Source of the DNA: Shewanella gaetbuli
GTDB taxonomy: Bacteria; Pseudomonadota; Gammaproteobacteria; Enterobacterales; Shewanellaceae
Assembly (NCBI RefSeq): GCF_023284065.1
Contig: NZ_JAKIKP010000006.1
Span: forward strand, 1 to 64,000
Reading direction: 5' to 3'
DNA: 64,000 nt
A program made the position numbers and the translations under genes. The notes under the pieces are model-generated. The model did no database searches. It saw only the letters and a list, made by a program, of their open reading frames with translations, and had not been told where the DNA came from. This document shows, one piece after another, positions 10,193 to 20,412 of this stretch. The stretch's first letter is position 1, and each line of letters opens with the position of its first letter.

Positions 10193-12286
10193 TCACAAAA
10201 ATGAATGACTATTACTATCGCTTATTTGTTTAATTGTGAACAGTTTTAATGTTAATTTTTGATATAATCTGTTGTATTTTTTAAGGTTATCAACTCGTTC
10301 TTGCGACGTTAGTGGTTGATATTTAAGCATCACATATAAAGTCGTAAATTGAGTAAATAATTTCACTAAACCCGGTTGAGACGACTGTGCATGTTGCTCA
10401 ACAAGTTGCAGGTACGATACTGGAGGAAGCTGCTGATTATTTGGCAATCCTTTTTGGCTAAAGCGTTGCAAGATTGAATGATATTTTCGATTAATGGGGT
10501 CTTGCTTGGGGCGAAATTGCAGTAAACCGGCAAAATAGGCAATAAATAGCAATATCACTATAATTGACACCAACATCATAATGGCAATCTTGGTGGTGTT
10601 CACTTCGCCTAACAGTTTTTGTAATAGTTGCTGTTTGTGCTCTTCGTCAAAGCCTAAAACCCATACGCTCCAGTAGTAGTCTAGGCTAGCAATTTGGTTG
10701 CGTAATTCATTCAACCACGGATATTGCTTCAAACGTAGGGTGCTAAATGGGCTGTCTTGTAGGTAGCTTGTTTGGCTGTCAAATGTTGCATCGAAACCAT
10801 CTAAAATTCGCTCAGGGGCGATCATGGCGGTAGGGTCAAAGCGTTGCCAACCTTCGCCTTCTATCCATACCTCTGTCCAAGCATGGGCCATATATTGGTA
10901 AACACTGTAATAACCTGCTTTAGGATTATATTCTCCACCTTGATAACCTGTCACCATACGTGCTGGTAAGCCACTTGCCCGAGCAAGAAACACCAATGCT
11001 GAGGCGTAATGAGCACAAAAACCTGCTTGAGTGTTAAACAAAAAATCATCAATTTGTTGTTCGCCGAGAATCTGTGGAGTTAAGGTGTAAAAATACTGTT
11101 GTTCAGCAAAGTGATTCATCATGGCACTTACCCGTGCTTTAGGCTCAGGGTAATTGCGTTTAAACTGTTGGGCTAATTGCCAAGTTTGCGGGTTAGTTTC
11201 TGCTGGCAGACGGGTATTTATTTGGCGGATTTCATCACTTAAATGGGCATCCATAATACTATTCGGGAAAGAGCTAACCCGATAGCTTTGACGTTGGTCT
11301 ACCGGACGAATAGAAAATATCCGGTAATCGGGTAATTCAACTATCCCTTTGTCTTGTGAAAATGCCTCATCTAGCCCGTATAACCATTTTTGATGGCTGG
11401 GCTCTGAAATGACCGTATATTGATAAACCTTGGCTGTCTCATCAGTTGTAGTTGGCATCTTACGTTGAATATTCTGAAAAAAAGCTTGCCGTTGCAGGTT
11501 GATAATACTGTCATCTTGACGCCAAGTTGTGCCGTCATAATTTTCCATCACCAAGGTTCGCCAATATAAGTCAGTGTTGGCGGGGCCAGTTGTTGAGCCA
11601 TCAGGGTTTTCAAACCCGACTCGAAAGGCTAACTCGGCTGAGCGAGTTAAATTGGTAATGTCGCCAAATGACAGTTCATTTGACAGCCCTGTTTTGGCGG
11701 TTTTCATACTGGGAACCAGCCATAGCGGCCCCAGCCTTGGGAAGACCACAAACAGCAATATGGCTAAAGGAATGCTGTGTAAAATCAGTTTAAAACTGAA
11801 AAGTGCATTGGCCATAGGCTTGCGTTTATCTTGGTAAATACTAATAAGTACGCAGGTGTTTATCACCACCACTAGGGTTAGATGCAGGGTATTAATAATG
11901 GTTTGTTGGTCAAGAAGTGTCAGCGCAATGATGAAGTAACCCACTAAGACTACGGCTTTGACATCTCTTATTTGGCGCATTTCAATATATTTGAGCGCAT
12001 AGCCCAATAACAATAGATTAATTAACGCATTCAGTAGCCCAATTTGACTAGAGACTAACCCCAACGTTATTGCAGCGCCAATGGCCAGCAGGGTCACTAA
12101 TAATTTTGGCGGTGCGGCAACCTTGCCAAAATAAATCCCCACTCGCCACACAAAACAAATGGCGCAGATGGCTAAAGTCCAAGCAGTAGCGTGTTCAAAT
12201 TGAGGCGTTAATACCGCTACATTGGTGACCAGTAACCAAAACAGGGTGTTACGGCTAATGATGCTGTCAAAGTTATCTTGCATCAT
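10193..12286 (-). CDS. Membrane transglutaminase-like protein (TgpA / DUF3488 family)
   Basis: The first ~200 residues are a cluster of hydrophobic transmembrane segments (DUF3488-type). A periplasmic transglutaminase-like core follows, with all three catalytic residues visible: Cys in QAGFCAHYASALVF, His in YMAHAWTEVWIEG and Asp in WQRFDPTAM. One more transmembrane segment (IMMLVSIIVILLFIAYF) and a cytoplasmic C-terminal domain (DUF4129-like) complete it. The start overlaps the upstream DUF58 gene by 14 bp. The trio MoxR - DUF58 - TgpA is a conserved operon thought to act at the cell envelope. The substrate is not known from sequence. Confidence 0.9.
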   Translation of the reverse strand: MMQDNFDSIISRNTLFWLLVTNVAVLTPQFEHATAWTLAICAICFVWRVGIYFGKVAAPPKLLVTLLAIGAAITLGLVSSQIGLLNALINLLLLGYALKYIEMRQIRDVKAVVLVGYFIIALTLLDQQTIINTLHLTLVVVINTCVLISIYQDKRKPMANALFSFKLILHSIPLAILLFVVFPRLGPLWLVPSMKTAKTGLSNELSFGDITNLTRSAELAFRVGFENPDGSTTGPANTDLYWRTLVMENYDGTTWRQDDSIINLQRQAFFQNIQRKMPTTTDETAKVYQYTVISEPSHQKWLYGLDEAFSQDKGIVELPDYRIFSIRPVDQRQSYRVSSFPNSIMDAHLSDEIRQINTRLPAETNPQTWQLAQQFKRNYPEPKARVSAMMNHFAEQQYFYTLTPQILGEQQIDDFLFNTQAGFCAHYASALVFLARASGLPARMVTGYQGGEYNPKAGYYSVYQYMAHAWTEVWIEGEGWQRFDPTAMIAPERILDGFDATFDSQTSYLQDSPFSTLRLKQYPWLNELRNQIASLDYYWSVWVLGFDEEHKQQLLQKLLGEVNTTKIAIMMLVSIIVILLFIAYFAGLLQFRPKQDPINRKYHSILQRFSQKGLPNNQQLPPVSYLQLVEQHAQSSQPGLVKLFTQFTTLYVMLKYQPLTSQERVDNLKKYNRLYQKLTLKLFTIKQISDSNSHSFL

Positions 12287-13409
12287 TGGCTCCTTGGTTT
12301 TGTTCTGATTGTTGTTGGCGGTTTGAGTCTTGGGTCATTGAGAATTGGGGTTTAAATAGGGCAATGGCTTTTTGACATTCAATACGATGAGCATCTCCGG
12401 TATTTTGAGAGATGACTTTATCTGTCAATATTAAGCCAAAGATTTGCTTTTTATTGGTTAAATAATTGACCTGCCAGCTGAGCTTACTTAACTTTTCCTC
12501 AAGGTCGACACCCGAGGTTTGCGCTAATGATAGCCATACAGGAGTCCCTTCAGGCTCATTAAACTCTTTCGTTAACATGCCTTTATCTTGCGCCCATTGT
12601 TTCCAAGCCACTTGTTTTAACGACTCACCCGTTACGTAACTTCTTAAGCCGGTATATTCATCAACACCTGGGCGCACTTTTCCGTGGCTAATTTCATTTT
12701 GTTCGCTGTAGTTTTCGCTCACTAATTGAATGTCGCTTTCAATAGGTTTGGCAAATACCACTTGATGTAAATTGAGATCAACATAAGACCAGGCTTTAAA
12801 TAATCCTAAGGGAAAGTTAGACCACACCTTTATTCGGCCGGGGGTTAATAATCCTCGACGAGGGTTATGATATTGCACTGTGGCAATAGATTGCTCTTCG
12901 GTTTGTGCAAGCCGGACATGGCGTTGACCTGCAAATTGCATACATATTTGTTGATGGGTGGTGTCATGATGCTTTTGTTTTGTATGCCCGGTTAACATTA
13001 CCGGAAATGTGTGCAGTTTTCCGGCATAGGCATCAGCGGGTTTTACCGCATTAAAGGTCAACCCAGCTAGGTTTTTGTAACTATAAATAATGCAGGTATG
13101 AAACACGCTGGCCAGTAATAAGCTTAACCCAATTACTAAGTTGTTTTGGTAATTGGTGCCGAATAAATACAGCAATATAATAAGCGCTATCCACGCTATT
13201 CCAAATGCGGTAGGGAGAATGAAAATGCCTTTATGGCTTAAGGTGACTTTTGCTTGTGGAGGTAAGCGTCGTCCTATCCAGCGTGACCATCTTTTTTTAG
13301 CAGATGGTGGGATTAATTTGACTAGCCAGGAGTTTTTAACCTGTACAAAGTCATTATTTAATGCCGAGCTTTCAGTTGAGTTTTGTTTACCTTTAAACAT
13401 CTCAATCAA
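12273..13409 (-). CDS. DUF58 domain protein
   Basis: This protein of 378 residues has two hydrophobic segments near the N-terminus (about residues 48-90). The DUF58 signature follows later: the VRPGVDEYTGLRSYVTGESL region and VAWKQWAQDKGMLTKEF. DUF58 proteins are usually encoded beside a MoxR ATPase and have a von Willebrand-like C-terminal part. Here the gene starts 3 bp after moxR ends and overlaps the transglutaminase gene, so the three are almost certainly co-transcribed. An internal ATG three codons in could be the true start. The biochemical role is unknown. Confidence 0.88.
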   Translation of the reverse strand: MIEMFKGKQNSTESSALNNDFVQVKNSWLVKLIPPSAKKRWSRWIGRRLPPQAKVTLSHKGIFILPTAFGIAWIALIILLYLFGTNYQNNLVIGLSLLLASVFHTCIIYSYKNLAGLTFNAVKPADAYAGKLHTFPVMLTGHTKQKHHDTTHQQICMQFAGQRHVRLAQTEEQSIATVQYHNPRRGLLTPGRIKVWSNFPLGLFKAWSYVDLNLHQVVFAKPIESDIQLVSENYSEQNEISHGKVRPGVDEYTGLRSYVTGESLKQVAWKQWAQDKGMLTKEFNEPEGTPVWLSLAQTSGVDLEEKLSKLSWQVNYLTNKKQIFGLILTDKVISQNTGDAHRIECQKAIALFKPQFSMTQDSNRQQQSEQNQGANDAR

Positions 13410-13412
13410 CCG

Positions 13413-14324
13413 TTATCGAATGGGGTTAACGCTAGCGATAATGGTGTCTGATAACGCTTTACCTTGAAACAGCCCATGACTGCTTATTCGGTGCTCAGCA
13501 ACCGAGTGGAATACTGCTTGAATATCTTCAGGAACCACATAATTGCGTTGTTCGATAAATGCCCACGCTTTGGCGGCTTGTAATAATGCTAGGCTAGCGC
13601 GAGGTGACAGGCCGTTGGCTTGGTTTTGTTCTCGTGAAAACTCCACTAAAGCAATTAAGTATTTTAATACTGCGTCAGAGGCTGAAATTTGCGCAACCTG
13701 CTGTTGTAAGGTGGTTAACTCTTGTGGTGATAAACATTGTGCCAGTTGAGTTTGATATTGGCCATGCTGTTGCTGTTTAAGCATTGTCATTTCAGCTTCG
13801 GCACTGGGATAACCAATTGATATTCTCATCATAAAACGGTCAAGTTGCGACTCGGGTAGCGGAAAAGTCCCTGATTGATCTTGCGGATTCTGGGTGGCGA
13901 TAACAAAAAATGGATTTGGTAAAGCGTAGGTTGAACCATCTTGAGTAATTTGTTGTTCGGCCATAGCCTCTAGCAAAGCGCTTTGGGTTTTAGGGCTGGC
14001 TCGGTTAATTTCATCGGCCAGCAACATTTGGTTGAACACGGGGCCTTTGTGAAACTCAAACTGCTGTAAGTTTTTATCGAATATGCTTACCCCTAAAATA
14101 TCGGCTGGTAACATATCGCTGGTAAATTGAATGCGTTGATAGCTCATCCCTAGGCCGGTTGCCAGTGCATGAGATAGGCTAGTTTTGCCCATACCGGGTA
14201 AATCTTCTATCAACAAGTGACCTTTCGCCAAAATACACGCGACAGCAAGTTTAATTTGTTGAGGCTTACCCAATAATACGGTTTCGAGTTGTGCAATTAA
14301 TTTTGCAATGGCGTTATCTGACAC
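13413..14324 (-). CDS. MoxR-family AAA+ ATPase
   Basis: This single AAA+ domain protein has 303 residues. It carries Walker A LPGMGKTSL near residue 45, Walker B MLLADEINRASPKTQSALLE, and the sensor 1 region IATQNPQDQSGTFPLPESQ with LDRFMM. MoxR ATPases are thought to act as chaperones for the maturation of VWA/DUF58 partners, which fits the immediate neighbour. It is first gene of the three-gene operon. Its upstream region (14325-14368) is short and lies next to the 3' end of slt, so a promoter inside slt or read-through is possible. Confidence 0.92.
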   Translation of the reverse strand: MSDNAIAKLIAQLETVLLGKPQQIKLAVACILAKGHLLIEDLPGMGKTSLSHALATGLGMSYQRIQFTSDMLPADILGVSIFDKNLQQFEFHKGPVFNQMLLADEINRASPKTQSALLEAMAEQQITQDGSTYALPNPFFVIATQNPQDQSGTFPLPESQLDRFMMRISIGYPSAEAEMTMLKQQQHGQYQTQLAQCLSPQELTTLQQQVAQISASDAVLKYLIALVEFSREQNQANGLSPRASLALLQAAKAWAFIEQRNYVVPEDIQAVFHSVAEHRISSHGLFQGKALSDTIIASVNPIR

Positions 14325-14368
14325 AGTTCTTCCTTGTTGTTTTTATTGTATTGTTTTTAATAGATTCA

Positions 14369-16309
14369 CTAGTAGTGATAATTTAATTCTAGTTCGGAAA
14401 ACATACTGGCGTCTTTTTTAGGGTGTTCAAATATCATACGGTAACTAAACACGGCTTGAACGTACTCACGGGTTTCGGTGAAGGGTATCGATTCAATAAA
14501 ACTCATCACGTCTAGTTTTCCGTCAGATACTTTTAACCAGCGTTTTACGTTACTGGGGCCAGCATTGTAAGCCGCAGTAGCCAGTACGCGATTATTATCA
14601 AATTGGCGCAATAACTCTGCATAATACGCGCTGCCTAACATGACATTAGTGCTCGGGTTGTATAAGTCTTTTACGTTCGAGTAACGGATGTTGTTTTTTC
14701 TAGCGGTTTGCTTAGCAGTAGCAGGCATCAACTGCATTAGCCCACGAGCCCCCACACCTGAAGTAGCATAATAATTAAAGGCACTTTCACGACGGGCAAT
14801 TGACCTTATTTCATTAATGTTAACTTGATATTTTTTACTGGCTTTAACAAATTGCTCATTTGCTGCTGCAGGAAAACGTAAATTAAGCGCATCCCATTGT
14901 TTACCTTGAATGCTTGATTCTACACTTAAGTCAAACCAATCTTGCTCAAGGGCGTATAGGCCATATTCGGCGGTCATTGCATTATCATGGCGTCGCATCA
15001 TTTGAACCCACTCAGCGCGGGCGTCAATGGTTTTGTTGATTGCTCTAAGTTCAACCACTCTAGCCATTGCGGGGTCATCAAATAGTTTTTTACGTAAATC
15101 CGTGTTTGAGACTAAATTGGCGTTGTTTAATGCAATCGATTGACTTAGCGCTTCAGCGGCATTAAAACCATAAAAATCTCGTTTGCCTGCCAATGTACTC
15201 AGTACCGACTTAGCTGACTCTGGAGCGTTATTTTCGAGGATACGAGAAGACCAATATTGCCAACGAGAATGGTTTTTACCTTTGTCGCTTAGCCGTTCAA
15301 GATAGTTTTTTACGGTATCGAAATCTTGCTGGCGAATCGCCCAGCGCATACGCATTTCATATAAATCGTCTGAATCAAGTAAAGGTAGCATGTTGTCTAC
15401 ATGGCTTTTTAAACCATCTTCTTGTGCTATTAGTGCTCGTCTGACTAAATAACGATTGAGCTGGCGCCCTTTAAAATCGCTGAAACGATCTGCTTTTTGA
15501 TATTTGACATAAAGTTTGACGGCTTGCTTTAAGTCTTTTCTGGCGAGCTTTCTAAGGCCAGCGTCAACAATGTCAGCCATTATAGGCTGTGAGCCCATAA
15601 AGCGCTTAGTGTGTCTCAATCTGTTGGGATCTTTATACACCTGCAACAAGATTTCTGCTTCTTTGCGGTGTGAAGTCACCTTAGTGCTAAGGTAATTAAG
15701 CAGGCTTGACTGTCTTGCATTAAAGCTCAACAGCATGCGGCTCCAAATGAGCGGTTGGGTTCGGTGCCCAGCATTGGCCCATTTCGACAATATAGAGTCA
15801 CATTCTTTGGGACGAGAATAACCGTGTAACCATATTTGCTCCGTACCTTTAAAAGCTTGTTCTTTTTTGCCAGTATCCAGTAAAGCACTTAAGTGAAAAC
15901 ATTGCAGCCGCACGTCTTTTGGCGTGTCGGGCGATATGGTTAAAAAGTCTTGCCAATGTTGTTGTTGGCCTGCGTTCATTAAATAACGAAAGCGTAATGA
16001 GTTGTATAATGGGGTTTGGTTAAACTTCTCTATTTCTGTGTGGGCTTTATCACCAGGTAAGTTTATGATGTCGTTGATGTTGGCGTGATAGTCTAAATAG
16101 ATAGTTAACGGATAATCGTCTAGTTGTTTGCGTAATTTTTGGTATTGAGTTATTTGCTTTTTATCCAGTGCCTTTTTGGCATCCAAATATTGCTGCTGTT
16201 GAGTGGTATAGGCGTGGGAGACACTCATAAACATGACTAATAACACACTGGCTTTAACCCCAGTTATAAATCCATTTTTTAACATGTTTGTAAGCTGTGA
16301 TGTACGCAT
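14369..16309 (-). CDS. slt: Soluble lytic murein transglycosylase (Slt70 type)
   Basis: This periplasmic enzyme cleaves the MurNAc-GlcNAc bond of peptidoglycan to form anhydro-muropeptides. The N-terminus shows a signal peptide (hydrophobic ASVLLVMFMSVSHA). A long alpha-helical superhelix region (to about residue 450) follows, then the SLT catalytic domain. That domain has catalytic Glu in ARRESAFNY, then GARGLMQLMPATA and TAAYNAGPSNVKRW. The length of 646 matches E. coli Slt70 (645). The ATG at residue 9 (MLKNGF) is an alternative start that would still keep the signal peptide. Confidence 0.94.
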   Translation of the reverse strand: MRTSQLTNMLKNGFITGVKASVLLVMFMSVSHAYTTQQQQYLDAKKALDKKQITQYQKLRKQLDDYPLTIYLDYHANINDIINLPGDKAHTEIEKFNQTPLYNSLRFRYLMNAGQQQHWQDFLTISPDTPKDVRLQCFHLSALLDTGKKEQAFKGTEQIWLHGYSRPKECDSILSKWANAGHRTQPLIWSRMLLSFNARQSSLLNYLSTKVTSHRKEAEILLQVYKDPNRLRHTKRFMGSQPIMADIVDAGLRKLARKDLKQAVKLYVKYQKADRFSDFKGRQLNRYLVRRALIAQEDGLKSHVDNMLPLLDSDDLYEMRMRWAIRQQDFDTVKNYLERLSDKGKNHSRWQYWSSRILENNAPESAKSVLSTLAGKRDFYGFNAAEALSQSIALNNANLVSNTDLRKKLFDDPAMARVVELRAINKTIDARAEWVQMMRRHDNAMTAEYGLYALEQDWFDLSVESSIQGKQWDALNLRFPAAANEQFVKASKKYQVNINEIRSIARRESAFNYYATSGVGARGLMQLMPATAKQTARKNNIRYSNVKDLYNPSTNVMLGSAYYAELLRQFDNNRVLATAAYNAGPSNVKRWLKVSDGKLDVMSFIESIPFTETREYVQAVFSYRMIFEHPKKDASMFSELELNYHY

Positions 16310-16425
16310 TTTAATAAGAGTCTCCGCTCAGAACGTCATGTGCGATAAAGCTTGTTAGTTAATGTAAACCTTACTTCAGTATTACCCTAGCAGTATTAAG
16401 TGGATATTAAATATGCAGGTTCCTA

Positions 16426-17910
16426 TTACTGTGCGTCAAGTGATTCATCTAAAGCTTGGTTTAATATTGGTTTACTTATCTGTTTGTTAGTGTCGACACC
16501 TAAGCGCTGTAATTGGTGTGCTTGTCTAATTAAATTACCTTTGCCTGACGACAATTTACCCATCGCTTGTTGATAGGCTTTATCAGCTGTGTCGATAGCG
16601 CGACCTAATTTTTCCATATCATCGACGTAGGCGCATAATTTGTCGTGAATTTTAGCCGCCTGCTTGGCAATTGATTGCGCGTGTTGATTTTGATACTCGT
16701 AGCGCCAAATGTTATTAATGGTGCGCAGTGCCACCAATAAATTAGTCGGGCTAACCAACATGATATTTTGCTCTAAAGCAAAATTAATTAAACTTGGGTC
16801 ATACTCAATCGCGAGTAAAAATGCAGGTTCAACAGGTATAAACATTAGCACATAATCTAAGCTTTTTAGGCCATGCAACCTATGATAGTCCTTTTGACTG
16901 AGGCCCTTGATATGTTGGCGAATTGACAAGGCATGTTCTTTTAATGCTTGCTCTTGCACATCTTTATCTTCACTGTTGAAGTATCTTTCGTATGCCACAA
17001 GTGACATTTTTGCATCAATAACGACATCTTTATCTTCTGGTAAATGTACAATTACATCTGGTTTAAAACGCTTACCCTCGTCATTTTTTAAATCTTGTTG
17101 GGTGTCGTATTCATGGCCTTCTCGTAAACCACTTTCTTGTAATACCCGCTCAAGTATCACTTCACCCCAATTTCCCTGTTGTTTATTGTCACCTTTAAGT
17201 GCCTTGGTGAGGTTAATGGCATCTTGACTCATTTTTAAGTTGAGGTCGCGCAAATGGTCTAATTGGTGTTTCAGGGCGCTTCGCTCAGACTGTTCATGAT
17301 TGTATGATTCTTGAATCTGTTTTCTAAAACCGTCTAACTGTTGCTTTAGTGGGCCTAATACGCCATCCATTTGGGTGACGTTTTGTTGTTTAAAGCTGGC
17401 TGATTTTTCTTCAAAAATTTTGTTGGCTAAATTTTCAAATTGGATTTTAAGCCTTTCTTCTGCGGTTTCTAACAAAGTGACTTTATCTTGAAGGGCATTA
17501 TTTTCAGCCTCACATTTGGCCATGATAGTTTGCTGCATCGCGTTAGATTTGGATAAATTCAATTGCGACTCTAATACTTTGCGTTGAGAGTCAGCTAATT
17601 GTTGCTCTAAGATGGGAATTCGCTCAACGTGTGACTGGGCTCTGGCAAGTTCACCTATGTAAGTTTCTAGTTTAGTTTGTAGATGATTAAAGCTGTCTGT
17701 TTTATCGTCTAGGCTATCTTGTAGTTGATTTAGTTTATTGTGCAATTCAGCTATGGTTTGCTCGGCGGTATGCTCATATTGTTGTTTTAATTGTTCCCAT
17801 CGTTGGCGTGTCAGCCTTTGATTTAATAAAGCGCCAATAAGAATGCTTAACAAGGCAATGGCTATCATGGCAGCAATTTGGGGAGGGGTGAAATCAATGG
17901 TGAACGGCAT
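16426..17910 (-). CDS. rmuC: RmuC-family DNA recombination protein
   Basis: RmuC limits inversion/recombination at short inverted repeats, and the family has a predicted nuclease-like core. The N-terminal membrane anchor is AAMIAIALLSILIGALL, followed by a long coiled coil to about residue 200. The RmuC domain then contains NWGEVILERVLQESGLREG and KDVVIDAKMSLVAYERY. I place the start at the ATG at 17910 (MPFTIDF) because it sits directly before the membrane helix. A GTG nine codons upstream is also in frame. It is a single gene, facing away from msrP. Confidence 0.9.
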   Translation of the reverse strand: MPFTIDFTPPQIAAMIAIALLSILIGALLNQRLTRQRWEQLKQQYEHTAEQTIAELHNKLNQLQDSLDDKTDSFNHLQTKLETYIGELARAQSHVERIPILEQQLADSQRKVLESQLNLSKSNAMQQTIMAKCEAENNALQDKVTLLETAEERLKIQFENLANKIFEEKSASFKQQNVTQMDGVLGPLKQQLDGFRKQIQESYNHEQSERSALKHQLDHLRDLNLKMSQDAINLTKALKGDNKQQGNWGEVILERVLQESGLREGHEYDTQQDLKNDEGKRFKPDVIVHLPEDKDVVIDAKMSLVAYERYFNSEDKDVQEQALKEHALSIRQHIKGLSQKDYHRLHGLKSLDYVLMFIPVEPAFLLAIEYDPSLINFALEQNIMLVSPTNLLVALRTINNIWRYEYQNQHAQSIAKQAAKIHDKLCAYVDDMEKLGRAIDTADKAYQQAMGKLSSGKGNLIRQAHQLQRLGVDTNKQISKPILNQALDESLDAQ

Positions 17911-18128
17911 AACATAACCTTTTGTAATAGAGCACAAATTAAATGATTAGCTCGATTGTTATCTGTGAGCATAATTAGGGTCGCATGCCGGTGATATGCC
18001 TGCAAGTGTTTAGCGGGCGAATTTAATTATTTTTAATTTATCAGGCTATTTTTGAATCATAATGAAATTTTTGTGCGTATATCTGTGTCTTATAGAGGAC
18101 TTGTGACATAAAAATAAGGGGATATCAG

Positions 18129-19163
18129 GTGAGTAAAAACACTTTTACTAAAGGGGTTAAACGCCAAAAATTATGGGATTTACCTGATAATGAGGTGACA
18201 CCTGAAACGGTGTTTAAAGAGCGTCGAAGTATTGTTAAAGCCTTAGGTTTAGGGGCGCTTGGTGCCAGTATTCCCGGATATGTTCAAGCGGGCTTATTTG
18301 ATTTATTTGGTGAGGAAACCCCAAAAAATGTATTTCAATCGAGTGAATTAGCCTTTCAGCGCAACAGTAACTTTCAATTATCGCAAGCGTTAACGCCAGA
18401 AGACAAAGTCACTAGGCATAATAACTTTTATGAATTCGGCACCAGTAAACAAGACCCTTTTGAGAATGCACAAAGTTTTCAAACTGAGCCCTGGTCATTA
18501 ACCATAGAAGGGTTAGTTGATAAGCCTATCAAACTAGATTATGACGCCCTTTATAAGCGCTTTGCTTTAGAAGAACGCACTTACCGCTTACGTTGTGTTG
18601 AGGCATGGTCTATGGTGATCCCGTGGGTGGGCTTTTCACTCGCTAGCTTATTAAAAGAGGCCGGGGTTAAATCATCAGCCACCCATGTTGCGTTTGAAAC
18701 TTTATTTGATCCAGACCAAATGCCGGGGCAAAAAAGTCGTTTAATGGGTGGGGGTATCCACTATCCATATGTTGAGGGATTAACGATTGCTGAAGCAATG
18801 AATCCGCTTTCTTTTATGGCGGTGGGGTTATACGGTAAAACACTTCCACCACAAAATGGCGCACCCATACGACTGGTTGTACCGTGGAAATATGGCTTTA
18901 AAAGTATTAAGTCAATTGTGAAAATTCGAGTAATGGATAAGCAGCCTCCTACGAGCTGGAATCAATTAGCGCCTCATGAGTATGGTTTTTATGCCAATGT
19001 AAATCCGCAAGTAGATCACCCTAGATGGTCGCAAGCCTCTGAACGCAGCATTGGTGAAGGAGGGCTGTTTTCAGCTAAACGTATTCCAACTGAAATGTTT
19101 AACGGCTATGGGGATTATGTGGCAGACCTATATAAGAACCTTGATTTGAGGAAATTTTATTAA
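18129..19163 (+). CDS. msrP: Protein-methionine-sulfoxide reductase catalytic subunit MsrP (YedY)
   Basis: This is a periplasmic molybdopterin enzyme that repairs oxidised methionine in envelope proteins using electrons from MsrQ. A Tat-type N-terminus is seen ([15 protein letters not shown]) before a typical cleavage region. The Cys that ligates molybdenum lies in [18 protein letters not shown]. The length of 344 is close to E. coli MsrP (334). The start is GTG, preceded by AAGGGG at seven bases' distance. The stop overlaps the msrQ start (TAATG), so the two are translationally coupled. Confidence 0.95.
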   Translation: MSKNTFTKGVKRQKLWDLPDNEVTPETVFKERRSIVKALGLGALGASIPGYVQAGLFDLFGEETPKNVFQSSELAFQRNSNFQLSQALTPEDKVTRHNNFYEFGTSKQDPFENAQSFQTEPWSLTIEGLVDKPIKLDYDALYKRFALEERTYRLRCVEAWSMVIPWVGFSLASLLKEAGVKSSATHVAFETLFDPDQMPGQKSRLMGGGIHYPYVEGLTIAEAMNPLSFMAVGLYGKTLPPQNGAPIRLVVPWKYGFKSIKSIVKIRVMDKQPPTSWNQLAPHEYGFYANVNPQVDHPRWSQASERSIGEGGLFSAKRIPTEMFNGYGDYVADLYKNLDLRKFY

Positions 19164-19756
19164 TGCGTTTAACTCCCCGAGGTGTGTGGTGGTTTAAGGT
19201 GCTGATGCACTTAATGTTTTTAACGCCAATTGCTTTTTTAGCCGCGAAGGTGTTAACCGATAATGCCGGTGGTGACCCAGTGCAGTATATTATTCACTAC
19301 ACGGGGATGGGAGCGCTTAATGCTCTTGTGGTTACATTAGTAATATCGCCTCTTGCTAAGCGCCTAAAACTTGGTTTTTTAATGCAAACTCGGCGAATGA
19401 TTGGGTTATATGTATTTGTTTATGCCAGTTTGCACATTTTTGCTTTTGTCAGCTTAGATTTGCTATTTGCATGGGGATTTTTATTAGAAGAAGTCGTCAA
19501 ACGGCCTTATATTCTTGTTGGGGCGTTGACTTACATCATATTGTTATTGCTGGCGGTGACATCGTTTAACAGGTTAAAAAAGAAAATGGGCCGTAGTTGG
19601 CAAAAATTACATAATTGGGTTTATTTAGCCGCGTTATTAGCGCCGATACATTTTTATTGGTCAGTGAAATCTGAAATTATCGAACCCAGTATTTATATAT
19701 TGATATGTTGCGGTCTGTTATACCTCAGAAAAGCTAAATTTCTTAAGCAACATTAA
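19163..19756 (+). CDS. msrQ: Haem-binding membrane subunit MsrQ (YedZ)
   Basis: This inner-membrane b-type cytochrome passes quinone-derived electrons to MsrP. At 197 residues it shows about six hydrophobic segments (for example MIGLYVFVYASLHIFAFVSL and ILVGALTYIILLLLAV). Conserved His residues fall in ASLHIFAF, KLHNWVYL and PIHFYWS and are likely haem ligands. It is coupled to msrP by the overlapping TAATG. A strong terminator follows 40 bp after the stop. Confidence 0.94.
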   Translation: MRLTPRGVWWFKVLMHLMFLTPIAFLAAKVLTDNAGGDPVQYIIHYTGMGALNALVVTLVISPLAKRLKLGFLMQTRRMIGLYVFVYASLHIFAFVSLDLLFAWGFLLEEVVKRPYILVGALTYIILLLLAVTSFNRLKKKMGRSWQKLHNWVYLAALLAPIHFYWSVKSEIIEPSIYILICCGLLYLRKAKFLKQH

Positions 19757-19795
19757 TAAGTTAGCAAAACTAAGACCTCTTGCGAAAATCTAAAT

Positions 19796-19824
19796 AAAAG
19801 CCTAGTTAATTCAACTAGGCTTTT
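19796..19824. terminator. Bidirectional Rho-independent terminator after msrPQ
   Basis: A perfect 12-bp inverted repeat AAAAGCCTAGTT / AACTAGGCTTTT with a five-base loop lies between the convergent msrQ and the small membrane-protein gene. It has T-runs on both strands, so it can end both transcripts. Confidence 0.9.
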
Positions 19825-19834
19825 AGGTTTTAGG

Positions 19835-20179
19835 CTAATGGTACAGCCTTAGTCCTCTATATTGATTTTTTAACTGTGAGCATAAATAGGCTGCAAATAG
19901 AGTGAATGCAATAACGGCCCCCATAATACAAGCTAGTCTTATCCATGGTGCATCCATACTTATACGCATGGTAATTAACTCAATGGTCGACACTCCCCAA
20001 ACAACAATACTGCCTATTAGTAATCCTGCTTGTAAAAATCGGTTAATAATGGGCTTTTTGAACAATAGCATCACGGGTAATAAAGCGCTAATCGCTGCTA
20101 ATTCAATATGGTTAAAGCGTAAAAAGTGCGCACCTATCAGTAAATAAGCTAAGGTGATAATAATGAATCGCCACCACAT
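19835..20179 (-). CDS. Small four-helix membrane protein, function unknown
   Basis: The protein has 114 residues and is almost entirely hydrophobic. Roughly four transmembrane helices are visible: FIIITLAYLLIGAHFL, LAAISALLPVMLLF, GLLIGSIVVWGVST and LACIMGAVIAFTLFAAY. I do not recognise a named family beyond small conserved membrane proteins of Alteromonadales. It is monocistronic and convergent with msrPQ, sharing the terminator at 19796-19824. No catalytic motif is visible. Confidence 0.75.
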   Translation of the reverse strand: MWWRFIIITLAYLLIGAHFLRFNHIELAAISALLPVMLLFKKPIINRFLQAGLLIGSIVVWGVSTIELITMRISMDAPWIRLACIMGAVIAFTLFAAYLCSQLKNQYRGLRLYH

Positions 20180-20412
20180 GGTTAACTCCTAAAAATGTTT
20201 TTGCCTATTTTACGCGGGTTGAAACAAGTATTTTGTCTGATTGTTCACACAATTCAGTTTAACTATTTGAACTTGTTGCTAGGATTATTTCAGTAGAACA
20301 CCTATGGCTGCTTTGTTAGAATCGCTGCAATTTTCTGGCATCTATGTAAGCTGCCATGCTGAATAAGGATGTTAAGACTAATTATTCAGTTTTTATTATG
20401 TAAAGGCAGGCT